This document shows positions 42,201-53,759 of a stretch of 64,000 nt of DNA, piece by piece. Source of the DNA: Rutpela maculata. Taxonomy: Eukaryota > Arthropoda > Insecta > Coleoptera > Cerambycidae. The position numbers were made by a program, and so were the translations under genes. Numbering within the stretch: position 1 is the stretch's first letter; the number at the start of each line of letters is the position of its first letter. The stretch is from assembly GCA_936432065.2 (NCBI GenBank), contig OW386289.2, positions 38,085,538 through 38,149,537 of the forward strand, read 5' to 3'. The notes below the pieces were generated by a model. The model did no database searches, was not told where the DNA came from, and saw only the letters and a program-made list of their open reading frames with translations.

Positions 42201-44372
42201 AAATAAATAAATAATTAATTGTAAGAATAATAAATTTTACTTTCAAACATATACATAAGGTTGCAACCGATAAAATCTTACAGAAACGAAAATATTATAT
42301 AACTCTCATTTCAACAATTAATATCGAATCATCGGGAGAAGACTTAATCGCAAATATAGCGATTATACCTAATAAATTAGCTTATTTTTAAAAGATGTGG
42401 AATACCTATACAATGTTCAACAATTATATAAAAGCTTTAATAAACTGTGGAACTGTATAATGTTTACATCTAGTTTTAAGGTGGATTGGTATGTGTTTGC
42501 AGTATGAGTTCTAATAATGGAATGTAATCAATGCATTCGCGAGGACAGAGGAAAATCATTGATAGAAGCTGCGATTCGGGTATCAACTTCACAGAGAAAA
42601 CAAAAGTGCCATTGTCACCCAGATTATCAATTGTCTTGTTTACGTGTTACCATAGCAACATGTGTGTTTCCTTTTGTTCGGTTGTAAATAATTCCTCTAG
42701 AAAAGAGCAGACAGAAATTAACCTGCCTTTCCAACTGACTATTTCTAGAACATAGTAAATATTTTGTTAAGAAATTACCAAATTATTTACATAAATTAAT
42801 TATAGCAGCAATAAATGTAGTCTCCTCTTGAAAAAACTGCAGTTTATCACAGTTTACGTGAATTATTTTATTTATATATAAGAATTCAAAAAATTGTTGT
42901 TTTTCATTCAATTTATAAATATGGTGGTTGCTAATGTTTGGTGATTTTTAAACATTAGTTATGACATTTAAAGTACTTTTAGGCAAATTCGTCGGAAATA
43001 AACAATATTTCCGATAAGAAACGTAGTCAATTTATCGATTAGATAATCCTCTTTGTTAACTTTTCGTCATTTTTGTTAGCAGTTGTATTGAATGTGATTA
43101 CAAGACAATCCTGCAATTCCTTTTTGAAAAAATAAGAAAAATTTAAGTTACCACCTGGTTCTCTACGGGAGTATTCAAACGGAGGTAGCAGTCATGTTAG
43201 AAAAGTATTCAGATAGACAGGTTTCTTTATGCTGTACTTTAAATAAATTACTATATTCTCGAAACGTTTTCTTCGAATCGACAAAAATCTTATCGAGTAA
43301 CTTTAACCAAATCCTGCTATTTACATGGGGTGCAGTAAACATCTCGAGTTCTTCATTGAATATAAACGTGAAGTAAATAGTTTAGTCTATGTGAAAGAGC
43401 CGAATAAAAAGTGTATTGACTCACTTATGTTCAGTACGACTTTATTCGCAATCTACTTTTATGTCTTCATTTATATTTATGTGTGTTTGTATATCTGGGA
43501 GTATTTGGACATATATTGTGCTTTGCAGATGAGAACAACTATGAAATGATGTCTTTCTATCAGTGCATATTTTCCCTTTTTTTGTTATTTACTTACTTGA
43601 TGATATTCCTAGTTCTGAACTTGTCTCGCTTTAGCATTAGTCCCAAGGTTACAAAAAACGACAAAATTGATATACTTGAAATGGATGATTTTATTATTCC
43701 TTATCTGCATTGAAACTCAATTATATGGAAGCCGTTATATTGATAGATTGTACGAATCTATCAATATAACCAATTATAATTAAACCCTTCGCAAATATGA
43801 AAACGAAGAATATATATACTTCATTATTTGATTACCACATTTCTAAATCCGTGCACAGGCTTATAGGGAAAATATTTTCACATTGTTGTATTAGTAATCT
43901 AACGACTTTTAAAGCGGGTGCTCGCCCGTCAGCTCGTCCGTCATATTTCTTGTGAGTACAATAACTGAAGCTAGAGGAAGAACCCTATTAGTCTGGTGGC
44001 TTGTGTTCGAAAAATCCATGTCGTGGCCATTTTAGTGACGGAAATGTATATTGTACCTTAAATCGTTTATAATATCTTGGAGATTATGTATGTCCAGATA
44101 GAACCTCCTCCAACTTCAAGTCATAGGCGTAGTATGGCATTTTTGATGTTTATTGGGTCAAAATCGCATAAAAATAAAATTTCATATTCGTTTCAAAAAT
44201 TAAAAAAAATTATGTTATTATGTGTTTTATCCCGAAAATATAAAAATATAATGTTTCAGTTATGGTTAATACATATCGCAATATGATTTAAATCCCTATA
44301 AACGACGCGGCGTCACTGTATAACATTTTGCTATTTTTAAGCGCTGTATAAAACACAGACGGGTTAATTGGT
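42201..44372. other. AT-rich DNA with one perfect hairpin
   Basis: 43734-43770 is a perfect 16-bp-arm hairpin (GTTATATTGATAGATT / AATCTATCAATATAAC) with a 5-base loop GTACG. 43860-43990 is a weak family C relative (GTCCGTCATATTTCTTGTGA). No gene was recognised. Confidence 0.5.
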
Positions 44373-44876
44373 GTGGATGAACCGACTGTTTTACGCAATT
44401 CTGCGTGTTTTAACCCGCAAAGTGAACTTGTTTACATTGCTTGCTCGACACGTGTCAGTGAATATTACAATTCGTATGTAAAATGGAAAGCATTTAACCC
44501 AACATCTTCATTTCAGAGGTTGTATGAAACCAATTTTAACTTCTGTGTAGAAGGTCAGGAAGGGTTAAAAGAAAAACTTATTGTTCCAAAATCAAATTTG
44601 TCTGACGAAAAATTATTAAGTTGAATTCAGGAAAGGGTGAAGCTTAACGATGACTTGTTTAAAGACATTTATAAACGCACTACAAAATTAAATGTTGTTA
44701 TTTTAAAACAAAATTCCGCCAAATATCGCAAAAGCTGTTATTCGCGAACTTGTATAAAACGTTATATTAAGGCACCAAAGTGTGAAGAGAAATTTATTTG
44801 TCAAGTTTTCTGCCCAAAACTCAAACTACAAGCATCGAAACATTGCGTTGGAATATGTTTTCGAAGAAACAGATGA
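44373..44876 (+). pseudogene. Unknown coding relic, two in-register frames
   Basis: 44373-44624 reads MDEPTVLRNSACFNPQSELV, YIACSTRVSEYYNSYVKWKA and ends DEKLLS-stop; 44637-44876 continues IQERVKLNDDLFKDIYKRTT, AKYRKSCYSRTCIKRYIKAP. The RKSCY....C motif recalls a metal-binding segment of some TE-encoded insect proteins, but I do not recognise the family. Codon use is more even than in the surroundings, suggesting a former protein. Confidence 0.35.
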
Positions 44877-45282
44877 CAAATGATTTACTTCCTCCTGCAA
44901 AAGCCTTAGTCCTTATTTGAAAAGAGCCAATCACCAAACCATTCTCTGTAGCTCACTTAGTTTAAGATATCAAATTCTTCCATCTCCTGCGAATTACGGA
45001 TGGACTTTCGAAACTAACAGATAAATAACAGGTTTACTACAGGTTGAAGAAATTAAAAATCGTTCTTGTGTTCAATGCCTACTATTTATTTTTAGAAACT
45101 CACCAGTTTTATCTGAAATCTGAATTAAGTGTTCCATTGGAGATTTTTCAAGTAACCAAATGTATTTGCAAGAAAAAATGTGCACCTCCATACACGCGTG
45201 AAGGCAAAAATTTTGTGAACAATGAAAGACTTCAACAAAATGAAGATGATAATGAATAAGTGTATTTCTCATCAGGTGTGTG

Positions 45283-45675
45283 TTTTAACCCACAATAAAA
45301 TTGTGGGAGGATGCTAAAATTGGTCCAAAATCTAAAATTGGGATAACATCAAATCTTCACCTTTTGAGGTCTCAGGACCCCAAAAAGTGGTTTTTGAAAA
45401 ATGTCTGTGTGTGTGTGCGCGTGTGCGTGCATGTATGAATGTTAACACGATAGCGGCGAAACTACTAAACGGATTTGGATGAAACATTGCATGAGGATTT
45501 CTTTAGTGCTCCAGAATATCTGAAAAGGTTTTGGTTGAGATCGGATTACGTTTAGTGCCGTTTTGGCACAACAAGTTGTTTATTTTATGATTACCTACTT
45601 ACAATTTGTAATCGAACAATTGAAAAGCAGTAAAAATTCCGATTTCAACGATATATCACACTTGCACCCTTTCGA
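45283..45675 (-). repeat. Family A repeat, inverted copy with hairpin
   Basis: Begins with the CCCACAATAAAATTGTGGG hairpin (45289-45307), then the reversed family body including AAACGGATTTGGATGAAAC and GATTTCAACGATATATCAC. It ends at CCCTTTCGATTTG, where the fold-back of 45735-47091 follows. Confidence 0.75.
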
Positions 45676-45734
45676 TTTGAGTCTGAGAATACTCCAGTCG
45701 GTAAAGTAAAAAATACACCAGAAGCTTGCAAAAA

Positions 45735-47091
45735 ATGTTATCTGAGATTTTCCTTCAGTAACTGTTAGTAGAGGGGTTATACATCATAAAAAAGAAAGCT
45801 TGACTAATTTCCTAAAAAAAGTACTATTGTAATTTTGTTATATATGATATTGAAAAAAATTCCAAAATTTATATTTTTAATGCGCGCGAATTTTCGTTTA
45901 TTTGAAATTTTTTGCGCGCGGCCTAGAGAAAAAATTGAATTGCTCGAAAACCATACAAGCTAGGAAGAAAAAGCAAAATGGGTTTTAAAGGGGATATAAA
46001 ATATTCTCTTGTGTTGTCATTTTTATTGGCTATTGATATTTATTAGTATATAAAAATAACAATATAATATAGTTATCTCTTAATTTTTTGCGTCTCTAAC
46101 TATTCACAGGCCCATAAAAAATAAATGACTTTAATATAAGTTATTAATGCATTATCTTTTAGTTCAAATTAGTACTTCAATGCAGAAAAAGTTAGGAATA
46201 ATAATATTCACATTTACAAATTTACCAGCATGTTGAAGTTTGCCAAATTTTGGCCATTTTTTTTATTTTTTATTTTGATTTTGCCAATATAACCATTTTC
46301 ATATAGGTAATCCAGAGTTTCGCCGCTTTTCCTCTCTTTTCAATTTCCTCAATTTTATTGAATAATTTTTTGAGCTACCTACTCAGGATGTTTGTGTCTT
46401 TTTTTTAATTTTAAGAAGCAATAAAAAATTGGCCAAAATTTGGCTAACTTCAACATGCTGGTTATGTAAATGTGAATATTTTTATTCCTAACTTTTTCTG
46501 CATTGAAGTATTGCATTGAACTAAAAGATAATGCATTTATAACTTATATTAAAGTCGGTTAGAGGCGCAAAATATTAAGAGATAACTATATTATATTGTT
46601 ATTTTTATATACTAATAAATACCAATAGAAATCAAAAATAGCAACACAAGAGAGTATTTCATATCCTCTTTAAAACCCATTTTGTTTTTTGTTCCTAGCT
46701 TGTATGGTTTTCGAGCAATTCAATTTTTTCTATAGGCCGCGCATAAAAAATTTCAAATAAACGAAAATTCGCGCGCATTAAAAATACAAATTTTGGAATT
46801 CTTTTCAATATCGATTTTCTCGAAAGCCATATCATATACAACAAAATTACAATAGGACTTTTTTTAGGAAATTAGTCAAGCTTTCTTTTTTATGATGAGT
46901 ATTTTTTTAAATATCTTCAACGGTTAAAGTTATCAGTAAAATAAGGCTTATTTCACCGAACGGGTGGCTTTTTGGGGGGGGGGGGGGGGTTGCGGCACTC
47001 CCCCAGAACGGATTTTTGTAGTTTTGTGATGTATTACCCCTCCACTAACAGTTACTGAAGGAAAATCTCAGATAATATTTTTTTGTGAAGG
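45735..47091. repeat. Large fold-back, arms about 550 bp
   Basis: Left arm 45735-46280 and right arm about 46430-47091 are inverted copies: ATCTGAGATTTTCCTTCAGT, ATTTTTAATGCGCGCGAATT, AGTTATCTCTTAATATTTTG-like and CTTCAACATGCTGGT blocks mirror each other at roughly 90 percent by eye. The right arm has an extra 135 bp (46894-47030) holding a run of 16 G (46974-46989). There is no gene. The intact order suggests one palindromic element inserted between families A and B. Confidence 0.85.
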
Positions 47092-47139
47092 AAATTTTTA
47101 TAATAATTGGACTAAAACTTGAATCTATTTCCTGCAATC

Positions 47140-47650
47140 ACATCTAAAAAATATTAACATAACCTAATAATCAAACCAAGTGCAATGCCAATCTAAAAAT
47201 TTTTGACAACTGTCAAAAAATAAAATCCCCAGTAAAGTTTGGCACCAGAATTTTTGACAGCTGTCAGTTTGACAGATTCAGAACTAACAAAGTTTAGCGA
47301 CAAAAAATTGACAGCTGTCAGTTTGACATCTGTCCAAAAATCCTCTCCTGAAACCCTTTGGCATCTGTCAATTTGACATCTGATATTAGTGACAATTATG
47401 AACAGTGAAAAATCGGTCGAGGCCAGAAGATAAAAATAATATTTATCAGCTCAAATTGAAACGGTCCACTATGAACACTTCACCGGCCAGAGCTGGCAGA
47501 GAATCCACGAAAAATTATATGGTTTTTAAAAATAAATAAAAAAAATATAATTAAATGAAAACGTTCATATTCTTTAGTGATCTTTTCGGCTTCAAAGATC
47601 CACCGATTGGGGAGGTTCCAGCTGCTTTCCGTAGCTGCCGATTTTTTTTT
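47140..47650 (+). repeat. Family B copy followed by the family A tail
   Basis: Plus copy matching 10600-11115 in reverse. It contains TTGACAGCTGTCAGTTTGAC twice (about 47253 and 47308) and AAAAATCGGTCGAGGCCAGA. It is followed at 47555-47650 by GGCTTCAAAGATCCACCGAT and the GTAGCTGCCGATTTTTTT tail. Confidence 0.75.
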
Positions 47651-48734
47651 CCACAACGTACTTCTTTTATTTCATTTTTTACCAATCACATGACAACTAA
47701 TATTTTTTACTACGCCTCCGATTTTTTGTTTTTTTTAGTTTTAAAAAAAATACATTATACACTTTTTAGAAAAATAATAATAATATGGGTAATTTCATTC
47801 CAGATATAATTATTTTTTACATTTTTTAGCTACCCCTTCTGGCAGTACGCCTCTGGAAAGGAATTGAAAAGTCTATCTGAGATTCATAACTATTTATTGC
47901 ATAAGAAGCGAGTTTACACTTTCCACGCTTCCTTCACTAAAATGGCCACGCTGATACACAAGCCACCAGACTATATTGTTTTTGACCAAAATCATAGTCG
48001 AATAAAACTAAACAACCAGCAAAAGAGCATTAGCAAAATTTTTCTCACGTTGAAAAAAGACATTAATTTATTGTTTGGTACCACGGCTGTAATCATTTAC
48101 GAGTTCTCCATTTTTCTAACACCCTACTCCTAAATTTCGCGAAGTCAGGGTCAATAGTTTCTAAAATAATTGATTATTCTATGTTTTGGTCTCCCTCGCA
48201 ATAACATTTTTCAATAACGATTAGAGATCTTTAAAATAGTGCAAACCGTATCGATCTTTCCCAGGTTAAGCAATAAGAATTTAAGTGGTGCTTAGTAAAC
48301 CGACTGCTATTTAGTTTAATTTGTGTACAATTCCAGTGCAATCTATTATTTAATTTACAATTTTAATTTGCTAATGGGCCTCTTAACGACTAAGTCTACT
48401 TCAAGTCATGAGTATAATATAACGATGAAAGAACTGTTATTCTTAAAAACTTATTAAGATGGATATACTATCAAAACGCAAAAATCAATGTGAAAACGAA
48501 TTAGCAGGATGCGACAAAATATTAAGTTCACCATGAAGACACGTTGTCTGAAATGTTTCAAAGTAATCATCATCGGTTTACCGCAGTCCATGTTTCATAA
48601 CATTTCTTGTATGCTCATCTTTCAAAGGTGGCTTGAATATTGAACAATGTCAAGACAATGCTCTTTTTTGGCAAATAGACGTATAGTTTTAATATACAGG
48701 CAAAAAATGCGATCTACTAATAATATATGTACAG
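47651..48734. other. No gene recognised
   Basis: The 89-residue frame 47864-48133 (MKSLSEIHNYLLHKKRVYTF...) has mixed codon use but no domain I recognise. The rest is AT-rich. Confidence 0.35.
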
Positions 48735-48989
48735 TGCGTCCCCGCACTCTTGCATATTTTCTAATTTTTGATTTGCCGAAAAAAAGTCAATCTTTATACA
48801 AAGTTTTGCTTGACTTAGGAAGTCACAAACAGTTGTCAAACTTAAGATAAATTATACAGAATGTTCTAGAAACTAGAAAATATGAAATAGACTTTAAGTA
48901 CACTACCTTTTTTTGAATTTTTATTGAAAATTTTATTCAACAAAGTTTTTTCACAATTAATTATTTTTTATTTATTTGCTTTTATCATG

Positions 48990-49482
48990 TTTAGAGAATA
49001 TTATTTAGGTATTATGCAAATCACAACTTACACACTTTTTTTATTTATTATGAAAATACCTACTTTCTGTATATTGTTGCCCTAATCTGGGCACGCTAAT
49101 ATACTAGTTAGGTAAATACTTTAAAACACTCATTATTGGAGAACCAATCAAAACAACTACTCTTCTAGCTAATACTGACGAAGTATTGAATTACATGATA
49201 GGATTCTTAGCATTTTAAAGAAAAAAAATATATTTTCAATATATTTTTTTTCTTTAAAATGCTAAGAATCCTATCATGTAATTCAATACTTCGTCAGTAT
49301 TAGCTAGAAGAGTAGTTGTTTTGATTGGTTCTCCAATAATGAGTGTTTTAAAGTATTTACCTAACTAGTATATTAGCGTGCCCAGATTAGGGCAACAATA
49401 TACAGAAAGTAGGTATTTTCATAATAAATAAAAAAAGTGTGTAAGTTGTGATTTGCATAATACCTAAATAATATTCTCTAAA
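48990..49482. repeat. Perfect palindrome, 245-bp arms, 3-bp loop
   Basis: Arms 48990-49234 and 49238-49482 are exact reverse complements by base-for-base reading, around TTC (centre 49236). Each arm is a family G copy (TTAGCTAGAAGAGTAGTTGT, ATATTAGCGTGCCCAGATTA). The left side continues into family G sequence (48956-48989). The direct repeat AAGTTTTTTCA flanks the structure (about 48945-48955 and 49481-49491), suggesting a target duplication. Confidence 0.95.
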
Positions 49483-49659
49483 GTTTTTTCAATTATGAAG
49501 AAAAGCTTAAATACGGAGTTTACCAAAATAAGGAAATAACAGTTTTCAAAAAAAATAACATTTAAGTTCAAAACTATTCCACATTTAATGCCAATGTCAG
49601 TGTAATAGATATTTGTTCGTATTTTATATTTTTTAATGTTAATTACTGGTTATTGAATT

Positions 49660-50057
49660 ATGTTAACCCTGGAAAAACGAATTTACTTCGTCAAATGCCA
49701 TGGAATCGGAAATGTTTCTTATGAATACGTAATAGAAGTTTTTAATGAGAAGTATCCACATGTTAAAGTGACTCAGCAGAACGTAAATTAATTTATAAAT
49801 TTGATTCCACTGGGATGTAAAAAAATTAAAAAAAAACAAACAACAATTAAATGAAGATGACGCTGCTACCCTGGTAGTTTTAGACTCTGAGCGGGAATAC
49901 TCAAAATGGTCGCTAAGGAAAAGGTCAATATATTTAGGTGGGTATTAACAAATGTCATATTGGATTTTAGTCAGTAACAAATTTTGTGCATTCAAACCTA
50001 AATTTATTCACAAACTTCAAGTTGGAGATGATGCTTGTCATTTGGACTTTTGTTTAA
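49660..50057 (+). pseudogene. Mariner-like transposase, N-terminal part
   Basis: Reads LTLEKRIYFVKCHGIGNVSY, EYVIEVFNEKYPHVKVTQQN, then with stops DEDDAATLVVLDSEREYSKW, SLRKRS, and FKPKFIHKLQVGDDACHLDF, CL. The first block is the helix-turn-helix that binds TIRs. It breaks off at the element inserted at 50062. Confidence 0.75.
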
Positions 50058-50061
50058 CTAT

Positions 50062-51196
50062 AGGCGTCTGAATTTAAGATGCCAGCGCCAAAGTGGAGAA
50101 CTCGTGAACTAATTATAGGCTTTTTGTTTGTTTATATGGCGAATACTTATATTGATTTTGTTCTATTTATTGTTGTTTTTGGCGTTAAAAATAATAACAT
50201 TAATAATATATGACCTAAAGGTTTATAAGATTTTGTTGTAAGTGATTTGCAAGATGTTAATGGCATTATTCAGCAAAATTCATATTTTTTTAGGTTATCT
50301 AATTTGTCCCTTGAAAAGTACAGTTTCTTCGACATAAACGGTGTCTGGCTAGTTAAACATTAATAAACTTAAATATTTCTCTAAATTTATATACAGTTGT
50401 AGTTTAAATCACTTTTTTTTCAGGAAACATGAGTGACATTTAGGTTAAGCATATTGCAATGTATGGAACATTTGTGAAGCACTAAAAATGTAAAAATTCT
50501 AAGTGTGTGTATGAAGGGAAATATGTTTTAAACGCAGGACATATTATTTTGTGTGGTACAACCCATATTCAACACAAAACTTAAAAATGTGTGTGCTCTA
50601 TGTTTACAAACAAGTGTCTCAGATTCAAATACCCATGAAATTAGCGGTACATTGAATATAAGTGAAAAGATATTTATTAATTCTTTAAGTAAAATAAATG
50701 AAACAGTATTTTGTAAAATATGAAACAGAAATATTCAGGGGTAAGATATAATAGTGCATGGTGCAATAGTATATATTACTTTTAAATATACTGGAATTAC
50801 ATATATTTACTTATTTCAAAAATTTCACTTACAATGTGTGAATATCTAGGACATTATTATTGCTACTCGGGCCACGGTTATTTGCACCAGCTTTTCCCCT
50901 CTCAATGCCTGGTTAAAGGTGTCTACATTAAAGAGGGTATGCTTTGAACATTGCAGTGCAACTCAACTTTCACGAGTTGTCCCTGCAATCTACAAAGGAT
51001 ACCGACTAGGTTGGCTCCAGCCAATTGTAACCCCTTTAAACGCTTCATATTTTTAATAACTTAGCATCTCAGTTTATCATTTACTTATTGTTGATATCAT
51101 CGTACACTAAAGAGATAATGACAGAAAAGCCCATAATTAGTTTGACTATAGATCACCAGGTGGCGTACTCCTTATTTTCAGACGCCTATAGCTGAG
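50062..51196. mobile_element. DNA element, TIR GGCGTCTGAA, 4-bp TSD TATA
   Basis: The ends GGCGTCTGAATTTAAG and, inverted, GGCGTCTGAAAATAAGGAG are bounded by TATA on both sides (50058/9-50061 and 51197-51200). Joining the flanks with one TATA gives an open transposase reading ...CLTIAEKILAYRLFHRNILF..., which supports the 4-bp duplication. A second inverted block is AATTATAGGCTTTT / AATTATGGGCTTTT. It has no gene; superfamily unassigned. Confidence 0.8.
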
Positions 51197-51201
51197 AAAA
51201 T

Positions 51202-51745
51202 CTTGGCATATAGATTATTTCATCGAAACATTTTATTCACGGACGAATCTACTTTTACGACTAATGGGGTAGTCTCTTTTCAAAATTGTAAGTACAGGCT
51301 CAGGACAACCCTAATTTCCGAATTACCACTAATAGTCAAAAGTTTAAAAAAGTAAATGTTTTTGTTTCGGCATAATGCTTCACAGAATATTCGATCCTTA
51401 TTTTATGGATGGAAAATCAAAATACTTACTTAGAAATTTTTGACAAGTTTTTTTTGAGTGAACTGGACAGTGAAAATTCAGAATATATAAGAAAAATCAA
51501 AATTTCAGCAAGATGGATACCAACCACATTTTATAACTTTAGTTAGACAATGGTTAGATAATCACTTCCACGACAGTTGGATTGGCCGCTATAGACCAAC
51601 AGCATGGTCAGCTCGTTCTCCAGATCTAACTCCGTTGGATTACTTCCTATCGAGGCATTTAAAACAAAAAATATACGCAAGCGATTTCGATGACGATGTA
51701 AATTTATTAAAGCAAAAAATTGTGGATGCTGCTGCAAGCATGTGA
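51202..51745 (+). pseudogene. Mariner-like transposase, C-terminal catalytic part
   Basis: Contains ILFTDESTFTTNGVVSFQNC (first catalytic Asp), then after frame changes KFQQDGYQPHFITLVRQWLD (second Asp in QDG), NHFHDSWIGRYRPTAW and SARSPDLTPLDYF (third Asp). All three catalytic Asp blocks survive, unlike the copy at 11.9 kb, but at least four stops or frameshifts kill the gene. Confidence 0.85.
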
Positions 51746-52117
51746 TCTCATCTGTCTGTGAAGAATTTAGAAAAAGATTAGAAAAATGTGTTCTTGTAGG
51801 AGGTCTACATGTGGAATGGTTTTCAACTTAGTTGAATAAAATGTTATTTTTTGCAACCAAACTCCGTATTTAAGCTTTGCTAAATGAATAAAATTTTCAA
51901 TACAAATATAAAAAAAGGTAGTTTGCTTAAAGTCGATTTTACATTTTCTAATTTTTAGAATACCCTGCATAATTTATCTTAAGTTTAGCAACTGTTTATG
52001 ACTTCCTAATACAAGCAAAACTTTTTATAAAGAATTACTTTTTCTCGGCAAATCAAAAATAAGAAAGTTTGCAAGGGTGCGGTACCCTATCCAGGGACAG
52101 AGTCTACATAGATAAAG

Positions 52118-52262
52118 TTATATGTTAAAATTTTTCAGCCTTGGACCGATTGTAATGATTTTTTTAACAAATTGTAGATAAACTCATAGAAATTTTCACG
52201 TATATCTCTATCCATAATTTTCAAAAAAGAATTTAATTGTGTCATACTATATCATGTAAAAC
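52118..52262. repeat. Left inverted repeat of the 52.1-54.8 kb element
   Basis: TTTTTCAGCCTTGGACCGAT, GATTTTTTTAACAAATTGTA, GATAAACTCATAGA and TTGTGTCATACTATATCA are mirrored at 54645-54790. The pair encloses the Tc1-like transposase relic and the odd block at 52440-53600, and may be the long TIRs of that Tc1-like element. Confidence 0.75.
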
Positions 52263-52439
52263 ATGTGCTCGCTTTTCGGTGAATTAAAAATGCCCTGTGG
52301 AATGTTTAGTTAGTATGGCCATGCCACGCTCCAACATGCTTCATATTTAAGTTGCATCTATTCTCAATATTCTTTTTTAAATCATCCCCATATATGTCTT
52401 CCCACAGAAGAGCGATGAAAATTTTATAGTATTATTCCC

Positions 52440-53600
52440 ATTTAACATATAAAGTCGCGGGAACGTATCGGCGACTGTAAAAGCCACGATAAAGTAGACC
52501 GCTACCATAGGCTGCCACGTCCCTGCTACGTGGCAGCTACGTAGCGACCACTAAAATGGGGAAAATAGTTTTAGTCGCCGGGTAGTGTTACGGGTAGTCC
52601 CGGCCTCTATAGATGTAACTATGTTTAGTTACTATAAAAGATCGGGGTAGTAGCGGGTACTACTCCGCGACTCTGCGGCCTAGTAACGGCTACGTGGCTG
52701 CCTAGTAACTGCCACTATCACTTTTTAAAATGGTGTTTATCTTTTAGCGACCTCTTTGTTTTTTTCTTTTATAATAATGGCGCAGTGAAATAATATTATA
52801 CCAAAAAGATGTGTACTTTAGACGCGTGTTTAAAGTACTTCTTTAGCCATTTTTTCAAGCGCAAGTTACTTTTTTGATATAAGTTGAAATATTAAATGAT
52901 AAAGTTTTAACGCGCCCTTTTTTGTAATTTTTTGACAAAATAATTTAAAAAGACAAGACTAAAAAATTTAAATATTTATTAGGGAAACATTTGGATTACT
53001 TTCAAAATCATTTTTTGTAAAAGTTTATGATAAGATAACATAACCATTGTCTATTTTTGATTAAAACCAATTTTTTTTTCTAAAAATTTTAACAACAACT
53101 AATAATGGCCGATTTTAATTAAGGTACTATAAAGTTAGCCCCTCCACAATAAAGTATAGGGGACTACCCCATTTTACCTTTAAAACATCTGTGACTTTGG
53201 TGACCCAATAGCAACTATCCTGATGTGACTCTATAGTATCAGATTCTATTTTGGAACTATAAAGTATCAACAGGAACTATTTCGCATGTTGCCACTAAAA
53301 TGCCACGATACTTTAAAGTTCCAAGTGATGGTCACTGGAACTATTCTGGAATTTATTTAGGCATCTTAGCGGCACTGGTGGGTGGCAGTAACTGATTCAC
53401 TGGTACTATATAGTTTTTGCCACTACAGAGTAACAATAAAATGATACTGCCTAATTCCAGTAACTACCCAAATGTTACTTTGTCTTTGAGTGTTTACAGT
53501 TCCAATAAATGGTATCGGTGTGGTAACAGTTACTTTAAAAGAACCATATAAAGTAGCCTTACCCAATAAAGTAGCAATATTAGTACCAGGGTGTACTAAG
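52440..53600. other. Motif-rich block of unknown nature
   Basis: Two patches (52450-52735 and 53130-53600) are densely packed with GTA/TAC words: CTACGTGGCAGCTACGTAGC, GGGTAGTAGCGGGTACTACT, TATAAAGTA, AATAAAGTAGC, GGTAACAGTTAC. They are richer in GC than the flanks and look self-similar without a fixed period. No protein is implied and no copy lies elsewhere in the window. Confidence 0.5.
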
Positions 53601-53759
53601 GCTTCGTAGCAAAACCGAAACCGAAAGGATTTGGTACCATGTGTATTACTTGGGTTTAATTATCAGATTTATTCAGGTGGCTGTGAAAGTTTTATTTTTG
53701 TTGCTGCTATCAGATTAGTTCATCAATAGAATTCGAAGTTAATTGTTGGTAATAATCAG

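Larger units (their letters stand above)
48735..52083 (+). mobile_element. Mariner-like element with long TIRs, host of two later insertions
   Basis: The left TIR (from about 48739: CGCACTCTTGC, CTAATTTTTGATTTGCCGA, AAAGTTTTGCTTG, AACTTAAGATAAATTAT, then CTACCTTTTTTT..ATTGAAAATTTTATTCA) is mirrored at 51850-52083. Between them lie transposase pieces at 49660-50057 and 51202-51745, a perfect palindrome (48990-49482) that splits the left TIR, and a DNA element (50062-51196) that splits the transposase. Without the inserts the element is about 1.7 kb. Confidence 0.85.
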
